A stretch of 5,164 bases of DNA from Roseibacillus sp. (GTDB lineage: Bacteria; Verrucomicrobiota; Verrucomicrobiae; Verrucomicrobiales; Akkermansiaceae), in NCBI GenBank assembly GCA_002723015.1, contig PBNG01000009.1, positions 9,978 through 15,141 on the forward strand. Direction: 5' to 3'. Positions 1 through 5,164 of the stretch are shown piece after piece. The notes beneath the pieces are model-generated. The model was not told the origin of the DNA and ran no database searches. It saw nothing but the letters and a program-made list of their open reading frames with translations. Numbering within the stretch: the stretch's first letter is position 1; the number at the start of each line of letters is the position of its first letter. Made by a program: the position numbers and the translations under genes.

Positions 1-1584
1 ATCTATGCCGTCACCGAATCCATCTGCAGGATCGTCTCAACCGGAGGAAAGCTCTCCGATATTCGCCTCACGCTGCAGGAGTACTTTGAAAAACTCCACG
101 ACGACCCATCCCGCTGGGGCAAGCCCTTCAGCGCCCTCCTCGGCGCCTATCACGTGCAGAATGCCCTCCGGCTGGCCGCCATTGGCGGTAAGGACAGCAT
201 GTCCGGCTCCTTCAACGAGCTCGATGTACCTCCCACCCTTGTCTCCTTTGCGGTGGCCCCCGCGCGCTGCAGCACCACCATCTCCCCGGAGTTCAAGCGG
301 ACCGACAGCACCGTTTCGCTTGTCACAGTTCCCCGCGATTCCCATCTGCGCCCCGATTTTGAGGCCCTGATCCGTATCGCGGACCAGCTCCACAGACTGT
401 CCTCCTCAGGAGAGATCCTCTCCATGCACAGTCTAGGAGAGGGTGGCCTCGCTTCCGGACTGGCGCGAATGGCCGCCGGAAACGAAATCGGCTTCAAGGC
501 AGACGAGCAGACGATCCCCGGGCTCTTCCGTGAGCGCTACGTCTCTTTCCTGGTGGAATCCCCGGCCCCCCTCCAGCTCGAGGGAGCCGTCTCGATCGGC
601 GAAACATACTCCGTCCCCAACATCGAAATAGGAAGCAATTCTTTGCTTATAAAGGACTTACTTGAAAAATGGCAATCCCCCCTCGAAGAGATCTACCGCA
701 GCAAGGCAGACTCGCCCCATCCCGCCATGGAAACCTTCCGCTACCACGAAGGACCGCGGATCAAAGCACCGAAAGAGAGTGTGGCACGACCCCTCGCAAT
801 CATCCCGGCCTTCCCCGGAACCAACTCCGAATACGATTCTGCCCGCTCCATCCGGGATGCCGGTGGAGAAGCTGAAATTCTAGTGTTCCGCAATCTCACA
901 TCTGACGCGGTGGACGAATCTCTTCAAGCCCTCGCGAACGCCATCCGCCGAGCCCAGATCCTCTTCATCCCCGGGGGGTTCAGCGCGGGTGACGAGCCCG
1001 ACGGGTCGGGGAAATTCATTGCCACCGTCCTACGCAGCCCGGTCGTCAGGGACGCCGTCATGGAACTTCTCACCGAACGGGATGGCCTGGCGCTGGGGAT
1101 CTGTAACGGCTTCCAGGCCCTGATTAAGACCGGCCTCGTACCTTATGGAGAGATCCGGGACCCGGAGCCGGATGCTCCTACCCTGACCTTCAATGATATC
1201 GGGCGTCATGTCTCCTGCTACGTCACCACCCGCATCGCCTCCAATCTTTCGCCCTGGCTCTCCCGCTGCGGGATCGATGACCTGCATCATATCCCGGTAT
1301 CCCATGGCGAAGGCAAGTTCTACGCCTCTTCCGAGCAAATCCTCGAGCTTGCCGCCAACGGCCAGGTCGCCACCCAATACTGCGACCACGCAGGAGTGCC
1401 CGGGATGGACATCCGCCATAACCCCAACGGCTCTCTCTTCGCTATCGAGGGGATTACCAGCCCCTGCGGACGAGTCCTTGGCAAGATGGCTCATTCCGAG
1501 CGTCGTGGTTGTAACGTCGCCCGGAATATTCCGGGGGAGAAACACCAGCCCCTTTTCGAGAGTGGGATCGGTTATTTCCTTTAG
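1..1584 (+). CDS. purL: Phosphoribosylformylglycinamidine synthase, large single-chain form, 3' part (5' end outside window)
   Basis: This cytoplasmic enzyme makes FGAM from FGAR, glutamine and ATP, the fourth step of de novo purine synthesis. Frame 1 is open from base 1 to the TAG at 1582-1584, giving 527 residues; numbering here starts at base 1. The Met at 154 is internal, because conserved sequence continues upstream of it. The synthetase part shows GGKDSM (residues 62-67) and an HSLGEGG motif (143-149), the counterpart of the conserved glycine-rich motif of PurL. A PurQ-like class I glutaminase domain starts near residue 264. It has the nucleophile elbow GICNGFQ with Cys368 (codon 1102-1104) and, near the end, AHSER with the His (1492-1494) and Glu (1498-1500) expected for the triad. 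GGFSAGDEPDGSGKF and HGEGKF are also typical. The whole protein in this clade is about 1,200-1,250 residues, so roughly 700 N-terminal residues are missing. The C-terminal half looks intact and active. It converges on modC. Confidence 0.96.
   Translation: MYAVTESICRIVSTGGKLSDIRLTLQEYFEKLHDDPSRWGKPFSALLGAYHVQNALRLAAIGGKDSMSGSFNELDVPPTLVSFAVAPARCSTTISPEFKRTDSTVSLVTVPRDSHLRPDFEALIRIADQLHRLSSSGEILSMHSLGEGGLASGLARMAAGNEIGFKADEQTIPGLFRERYVSFLVESPAPLQLEGAVSIGETYSVPNIEIGSNSLLIKDLLEKWQSPLEEIYRSKADSPHPAMETFRYHEGPRIKAPKESVARPLAIIPAFPGTNSEYDSARSIRDAGGEAEILVFRNLTSDAVDESLQALANAIRRAQILFIPGGFSAGDEPDGSGKFIATVLRSPVVRDAVMELLTERDGLALGICNGFQALIKTGLVPYGEIRDPEPDAPTLTFNDIGRHVSCYVTTRIASNLSPWLSRCGIDDLHHIPVSHGEGKFYASSEQILELAANGQVATQYCDHAGVPGMDIRHNPNGSLFAIEGITSPCGRVLGKMAHSERRGCNVARNIPGEKHQPLFESGIGYFL
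1520..1535. repeat. Perfect 16-bp palindrome inside the 3' end of purL
   Basis: The sequence CCCGGAATATTCCGGG equals its own reverse complement. It lies within the purL reading frame about 47 bp before the stop codon, and about 60 bp past the modC stop on the other strand. As RNA it could fold into a 6-bp stem with a 4-base loop. No T-run follows on either strand, so it is not a standard intrinsic terminator. It encodes conserved-looking residues, so it may be a chance result of codon choice. The symmetry is certain; any function is not. Confidence 0.5.
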
Positions 1585-1593
1585 GCTGACTTC

Positions 1594-2244
1594 TCAGGCC
1601 GGGGAGTCCGAAGTAACGATGGAGCCATTCTCCATCCGCAGGAAACAGTCCGCGAGCTGGTCGGCCTCCTTGCTGCTGTGAGTCACATGCAACACGGTAA
1701 TTTCATGCTCCTGCTGTATTCTCTTGAGGAGGTTCATCATCTCGTCACGCATATCCTCATCGAGTGCGGAGATCGGCTCATCAAGAAGGAGAACTCTCGG
1801 CTCAATCGCAAGAGCGCGCCCAAGCGCAACTCGCTGCCGCTCTCCCCCGGAAAGACCGTGGATCGTGCGTCCGAGAAGATGGGACACTCCAAGGCCTTCC
1901 GCAAGCTGACCCACGACCTCTGTCACCCGCTCCTTTCCCTCGCGCCGAACCTGTAATCCAAAACCAATCTGCTCCGCCACCGTCATGGTAGGAAACAGAG
2001 CGCCATCCTGCGGGACATACCCGATCTGACGCGAACCAGGAAGCAATCTGGTAACATCCACCCCAGCCACCAGCACCGCCCCTTCCTCTGGTCGGCGTAG
2101 GCCACAGATGATCTCCAGCACCGTGGTCTTTCCACATCCTGTTGCTCCCATGAGAACGGCATATTTGCCGTCAGGAATCACGCAGCTCACGTCCTTGAGC
2201 GCAAACTGGTCGACCTTCCATGAGACGTTCTGCAGTTCAATCAT
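1594..2244 (-). CDS. modC: Molybdate ABC transporter ATP-binding protein, short form
   Basis: This is the ATPase subunit that works as a dimer on the cytoplasmic face of the ModB channel. The 216 residues hold a complete nucleotide-binding domain: Walker A GATGCGKTT (33-41), Q-loop Gln79 in YVPQD, ABC signature LSGGERQ (131-137), Walker B VLLLDEP (151-157) with Glu156 as catalytic base, D-loop SALD (159-162) and H-loop His189. The chain stops soon after the nucleotide-binding fold. The C-terminal MOP/TOBE oxyanion-binding domain that brings E. coli ModC to about 350 residues is absent. The ATG start at 2242-2244 is supported by a well-placed ribosome binding site and by homology beginning at residue 2. 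It is the last gene of the operon, 14 bp after modB, and its TGA (1594-1596) is 9 bp from the purL stop. The ATPase alone would not distinguish molybdate from tungstate or sulfate import; the ModB neighbour points to molybdate or tungstate. Confidence 0.93.
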   Translation of the reverse strand: MIELQNVSWKVDQFALKDVSCVIPDGKYAVLMGATGCGKTTVLEIICGLRRPEEGAVLVAGVDVTRLLPGSRQIGYVPQDGALFPTMTVAEQIGFGLQVRREGKERVTEVVGQLAEGLGVSHLLGRTIHGLSGGERQRVALGRALAIEPRVLLLDEPISALDEDMRDEMMNLLKRIQQEHEITVLHVTHSSKEADQLADCFLRMENGSIVTSDSPA

Positions 2245-2255
2245 CCTTCACTCCG
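2245..2255 (-). promoter_or_regulatory. Ribosome binding site of modC
   Basis: On the - strand the modB-modC gap reads CGGAGTGAAGG directly before the ATG. The GGAG core (2251-2254) lies 6 bases from the start codon, the best Shine-Dalgarno match seen in this operon. It fixes the modC start and suggests that modC can be translated without depending fully on coupling to modB. Confidence 0.75.
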
Positions 2256-2258
2256 TTG

Positions 2259-3092
2259 TTACCAGCGCTCTCCCGCCATCCTCATCGCTACAAGGACGAT
2301 CATGGCAAACAGGACCATCAGGAGGCTCACTCCAATCGCCCCCTCGAGATTACCCACGCTCAACTCCAGCCACACCGTGGTAGGTAGGACCTCGGTTTTC
2401 ATCCGGGTTGCACCCGCAAAGACGAGGACCGGGCCGAACTCGCCGAGGCTCCGGGCCCATGCTACGCTGGCGGCCGCCACCATGCCTTTTCCCGCCGCGG
2501 GAAGGGTCACCCTCCACATCGCGCCGCCCCGGGAACAACCGAGGGTCATGGCCACGTCCTCCGGTCGCTGGGACAACTGATCGAAGGTCCCCCGCATGGT
2601 CCGGATTGCAAAGGCCACCCCGATCACAAACTGAGCCAGCACCACCCCGAAAACAGTGTAGGTGAAGGGGATCACTGAATCCACGAACCCTCCCATCCGA
2701 GTCTGGAACAGGATGAGAAGACAGAGTCCGATGACCATGGGCGGCAGCACGATGGGGATATCGAGAATGGATTCCACAAGGGCCTTCCCAAAAAATTTGC
2801 GCCGTGCCAGAAGATAGCCGATCGGAACCGCCACCAGAAGGGAGAGCAGTGCGGTAAGCGAGCAGGTCAGGAGACTGAGATAAATCGAGTGCTGGATCTC
2901 GCGCGACTGGAGGGCGCCCAGAAGATCTCCAGGGGTGCTGTGTACTGCCGTGGCGACCAGCATGGCAACGATGAAGAGGACATAGCCCGCCGTGGCCAGG
3001 GAGACCAGGAGCCAGAAGCGGGCGTTGGGATCACGCGCCACGCTGGCCATGAAACACCATGGGACCATCAGGAAACGCGCCGCGCGACTCAT
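2259..3092 (-). CDS. modB: Molybdate ABC transporter permease
   Basis: This inner-membrane subunit forms, as a dimer, the path for the oxyanion. With the ATG at 3090-3092 it has 277 residues. A GTG codon directly before it (3093-3095) would add one residue. Numbering below counts from the GTG. About six membrane segments are visible, near residues 27-50, 71-97, 114-132, 141-166, 202-228 and 253-273. The EAA loop that docks on ModC runs from Glu179 to Pro199 (EDVAMTLG... VTLP), with its conserved Gly186. ARSLGEFGPVLVF (214-226) closely matches the ModB version ARSLGEFGATITF and separates it from sugar or peptide permeases. ModB is commonly about 225 residues; the extra length here is an N-terminal stretch that includes the first membrane segment. 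The gene touches the modA stop and has no strong ribosome binding site, so translational coupling to modA is likely. It ends with TAA 14 bp before modC. Confidence 0.93.
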   Translation of the reverse strand: MSRAARFLMVPWCFMASVARDPNARFWLLVSLATAGYVLFIVAMLVATAVHSTPGDLLGALQSREIQHSIYLSLLTCSLTALLSLLVAVPIGYLLARRKFFGKALVESILDIPIVLPPMVIGLCLLILFQTRMGGFVDSVIPFTYTVFGVVLAQFVIGVAFAIRTMRGTFDQLSQRPEDVAMTLGCSRGGAMWRVTLPAAGKGMVAAASVAWARSLGEFGPVLVFAGATRMKTEVLPTTVWLELSVGNLEGAIGVSLLMVLFAMIVLVAMRMAGERW

Positions 3093-3094
3093 CA

Positions 3095-4639
3095 CTATTG
3101 TTTCTTTGGCTGGATCAGCCAGGGAGGGATCTCCAGCTCAGAACTTTTCACTGGCCTCTGGTTCTCGATCCAAGTGAACCCACTTGCTTCAAAACGGGCC
3201 CGGTTCTTCTGCATGAATGCGAGCAGTCGCTGCCCCAGGAGCCGGCGCGGGGAATCCACCCGCACGGCAAAGGGCTGCACCGCCCGGGCACCCTCGTGAT
3301 CAATCCTGATGAAGTCGAGATACTCCTCGGCGAGCTTGTAATTCACTTCGTAGACTACCACCGCATCGAGGCTTCCCGTCCTGATCTGATTAATGAGCAG
3401 GTCTGCCGTTGGCACCTCTGCGCGTACATTGCCTCGGACCGCCTTCTCAAGCGCTGACTGTTTCAACATTCCAGCGGTCATGAATCCGAGAGTGGACTGC
3501 TGGGCGTTGTTGATGCCCACCTTGAGCTCCGGTCCTCCAAGATCCGCCAGCGTCCGGATGTTCTTGGGGTTTCCCTTGGGAACCGCGATCCCGATGACGG
3601 TCTCCGTCAGCAGGACGGCCTCAGGAAAACTTTCCTCAACCGGCGGAACAAAACACAGGTCACAGGCGTAATAGGCATCCGGGAAACGAGGGTTGGAAGT
3701 GTCATTCATGGCCTGCATCGCTGCGCACAAAACCCCGCAGCCATTGAACACGGTCTCTACGGCAACTCCTTCGCGAATGGCAAACTCCTCCAGGGTTTCA
3801 CTCACTGCCGGCCGGTTGACCCCGCCACTGTAGAGAACCAGCACCGGCTTCTCGGCCCATTCGTCTCCCTCGATGGCCTCGAATTTCATCTCTGTGAACA
3901 CCGCGCTCCCCTTCTCCGGCGCATTGAGGTAGCGAGCGAACTTCAACGCAGACGCTGAGGAGCTGGACGCATCGAGCACCGAAACAGTCACCTTGTCCTT
4001 GTGGGACGTGAAATGCTCCACCTCGACCGCTTCCAGTTTACTGAACTGAGGAACCGTGGAGTTCCAGATCACGGCAGCGTCTACCGCCCCGAAGGAAAGA
4101 TCTGCAGCCAGCTCCATTACCGTGGTTTTCGTCACTGCGACTTTCTGGAGCAACTCTTCCCACCGTTCCCCTACCACGGCCCTCGTTGCTTTGCCGATAC
4201 TCGCGGTCTCTTTGTTACCCACCGCTACCCGCAGGTCGTCCCGGAAGAGGTCCTCAAGACCACGGACATTCTTAGGATTCCCGCTCTGCACCGCGATCAC
4301 AGGATACTGGTAGGCCAGAGGCAGGGTTTCCACGATGAGACCTTTCTTCCGGGCCAACCCGATTGCATGCTCATCGGCAGCGATGAAAAGGTCTCCCCGG
4401 GGAGCGTTCTCGATCTGACTCAGGAGAGCGACTGTCCCACCGAACTGGAAATTGACCTTTACCCCGTATTCCTCCCGGTAGGCCGCCGCGATCGCCTCGG
4501 CTGGCTTTTTCATTCCCGCCGCACAATAGACAGTAACCACCTGTGCAGTGGCATTACTCTTGCGATCCTTACGATAGGTCCAGACCAGCGCCACGCTGAG
4601 CAGGGCCAAGGCTATCATGATTCCAATCAGGGTCTTCAT
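3095..4639 (-). CDS. modA: Molybdate-type ABC transporter binding protein with two tandem ModA-like domains
   Basis: This extracytoplasmic protein should capture molybdate, tungstate or a related oxyanion for ModB. It has 514 residues, about twice the usual 230-260. Residues 1-20 form a hydrophobic segment (IGIMIALALLSVALVW) with no lipobox cysteine, followed by RKDRK, so it could be a signal peptide or an uncleaved anchor. Domain 1 (about 34-255) has YCAAGMKKP, FGGTVALLSQI and GDLFIAAD. Domain 2 (about 264-490) repeats the plan: YSGGVNRPA, FNGCGVLCAAM and PDAYYACD. The motif GNPKN(V/I)RxLxDL occurs in both, at 120-131 and 356-367. By hand alignment the serines that bind the oxyanion in E. 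coli ModA are replaced in domain 1 (Gly42 and the GGT at 67-69), and the second is Cys301 in domain 2. Domain 2 has four cysteines: 301, 305, 326 and 329. The ATG at 4637-4639 is the only good start, although no strong ribosome binding site precedes it. It is the first gene of the modABC unit. The transport role is confident; the exact ligand is not. Confidence 0.9.
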   Translation of the reverse strand: MKTLIGIMIALALLSVALVWTYRKDRKSNATAQVVTVYCAAGMKKPAEAIAAAYREEYGVKVNFQFGGTVALLSQIENAPRGDLFIAADEHAIGLARKKGLIVETLPLAYQYPVIAVQSGNPKNVRGLEDLFRDDLRVAVGNKETASIGKATRAVVGERWEELLQKVAVTKTTVMELAADLSFGAVDAAVIWNSTVPQFSKLEAVEVEHFTSHKDKVTVSVLDASSSSASALKFARYLNAPEKGSAVFTEMKFEAIEGDEWAEKPVLVLYSGGVNRPAVSETLEEFAIREGVAVETVFNGCGVLCAAMQAMNDTSNPRFPDAYYACDLCFVPPVEESFPEAVLLTETVIGIAVPKGNPKNIRTLADLGGPELKVGINNAQQSTLGFMTAGMLKQSALEKAVRGNVRAEVPTADLLINQIRTGSLDAVVVYEVNYKLAEEYLDFIRIDHEGARAVQPFAVRVDSPRRLLGQRLLAFMQKNRARFEASGFTWIENQRPVKSSELEIPPWLIQPKKQ

Positions 4640-4681
4640 TGAGCAGAACAGGAACAGTGTTTGATGGATAGAAGGCTCAAA
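4640..4681 (-). other. 42-bp gap before modA; no clear promoter
   Basis: This is the longest gene-free stretch in the window. On the - strand I see no convincing -35/-10 pair, no ModE-like operator, no terminator for the upstream gene and no strong Shine-Dalgarno sequence. A GAACAG hexamer is repeated twice in tandem on the + strand (4646-4657). The gap is too short to hold a full promoter with leader, so modA is either co-transcribed with the upstream gene or uses a promoter inside that gene's 3' end. Confidence 0.5.
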
Positions 4682-5164
4682 TCAACTCCCTTTCGGGTCT
4701 GCCCGCCCGGTGAACACGCAGAGGAGTGCGATAACCCCTACCACCGCTACCAGACTCCCAATCATGCGCCCGGGCGTGCCCGAAGCCCCAGAAGGCGCAG
4801 CGTCTTTGTCCCGAGAACCCTCCTCTACCCCGAATCTCACCAGCTCGGGAGCAGGTGCTGGCTCATCGGCCTCCTGCGGGGCCAGCTCGCTCTCCTCTGC
4901 CGCCTCCACCCTCTCCTCATTCTCCCTGTCAGCTTCCATCTGGGCTCCCAGCAGGGCCTCGTCCCAGTTGACCGCGAGAGCGAGATCCCATCCGGGATTC
5001 TGGAACTTCACCCGGCACGAGCAGGCTCCAAGCAGAAAGAGAGAGACTTCATCAATACCCTCATCCGCAAGATCCTCCGTTGGCCAGGCCCCGAGGACTC
5101 GTCCCCGCCCGAAGACCACCGCCCCAAAGGGAGCCTCTTTCTCCAGCAAGGCTACCTCCGGACC
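4682..5164 (-). CDS. Unrecognised protein with C-terminal membrane anchor (5' end outside window)
   Basis: I do not recognise this family. The frame is open from the window edge to the TGA at 4682-4684, giving 160 visible residues. A TTG codon at 5147-5149 could serve as a start, but the five codons before it are also open and there is no ATG nearby, so the true start probably lies outside. Visible residues 1-75 look like the end of a folded domain, with FGAVVFGRGRVLG, a Cys-X-Cys (residues 48 and 50, in GACSCRVKF) and NPGWDLALAVNW. Residues about 76-133 form a low-complexity linker rich in Glu, Ala and Pro. Residues 134-151 (MIGSLVAVVGVIALLCVF) form one membrane segment, followed by a short tail with Arg and Lys. 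This layout suggests a tail-anchored protein with a soluble N-terminal domain held off the membrane by a flexible linker. It points the same way as modABC and lies 42 bp upstream, so it could share the transcript, but nothing in it indicates a role in transport. Confidence 0.75.
   Translation of the reverse strand, partial: GPEVALLEKEAPFGAVVFGRGRVLGAWPTEDLADEGIDEVSLFLLGACSCRVKFQNPGWDLALAVNWDEALLGAQMEADRENEERVEAAEESELAPQEADEPAPAPELVRFGVEEGSRDKDAAPSGASGTPGRMIGSLVAVVGVIALLCVFTGRADPKGS

Noticed and set aside
1030..1545. 171-residue open frame antisense to the purL glutaminase domain
   Set aside because: The opposite strand encodes conserved catalytic motifs, and this frame shows no domain of its own.
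154..1584. Reading purL as a complete 476-residue gene starting at the ATG at 154
   Set aside because: The frame is open to base 1 and conserved PurL sequence continues upstream of this Met, so the gene is cut by the window edge.
1584..1600. Hairpin across the purL and modC stop codons as a bidirectional terminator
   Set aside because: The stem is about 6 bp with a bulge, and no T-run follows on either strand, so it does not meet the pattern of an intrinsic terminator.
2469..2478. GGCGGCCGCC palindrome in modB
   Set aside because: It falls in a run of alanine codons and is easily explained by G+C-rich codon choice.
2889..3299. 136-residue + strand open frame across the modA-modB junction
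   Set aside because: It overlaps two confident genes and has no family features or ribosome binding site.
4001..4642. 213-residue open frame antisense to modA
   Set aside because: It lies wholly opposite a well-supported gene, has no recognisable motif and is rich in residues typical of antisense frames in G+C-rich DNA.
4640..4684. Upstream gene and modA as one longer protein joined by stop-codon readthrough
   Set aside because: The two genes are in the same frame, separated by a TGA and 14 codons. However, modA has its own ATG and signal-like segment and the upstream protein ends naturally after a membrane helix. No recoding element is visible, so the shared frame is most likely chance.

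Overview
The window looks like ordinary bacterial chromosome of fairly high G+C content, densely packed with genes. No mobile elements, CRISPR arrays, tRNAs or rRNAs were seen. It holds the 3' end of a purine biosynthesis gene on the + strand, and on the - strand a complete molybdate-type ABC transporter operon plus one unrecognised, cut-off gene upstream of it. The PurL is of the long single-chain kind with its own glutaminase domain, closest in motifs to what I recall of clostridial, Bacteroides and Verrucomicrobia-type enzymes. The binding protein carries two ModA-like domains in one chain, an arrangement I associate with the Planctomycetes-Verrucomicrobia group. Together these suggest Verrucomicrobiota, but this is an inference from recalled family features, not a search result.

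Layout from left to right: purL (positions 1-1584, +, 5' end outside the window) ends 9 bp from the end of modC (1594-2244, -), so the two units converge. Reading the - strand in the direction of transcription: an unrecognised gene with a C-terminal membrane anchor (5164 to 4682, 5' end outside the window), a 42-bp gap, modA with two binding domains (4639 to 3095), modB (start at 3092 or 3095, touching the modA stop), a 14-bp gap with a clear ribosome binding site, then modC. No gene-free stretch longer than 42 bp exists.

How the genes work together: the double ModA would capture oxyanion outside the cytoplasmic membrane, ModB forms the channel, and ModC, which lacks the usual C-terminal regulatory domain, hydrolyses ATP. 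The purine gene is functionally unrelated. The least ordinary feature is the second ModA domain: it has two cysteine pairs (CX3C and CX2C), and by hand alignment one cysteine falls where ModA normally uses an oxyanion-binding serine. No clearly novel multi-gene system is visible.
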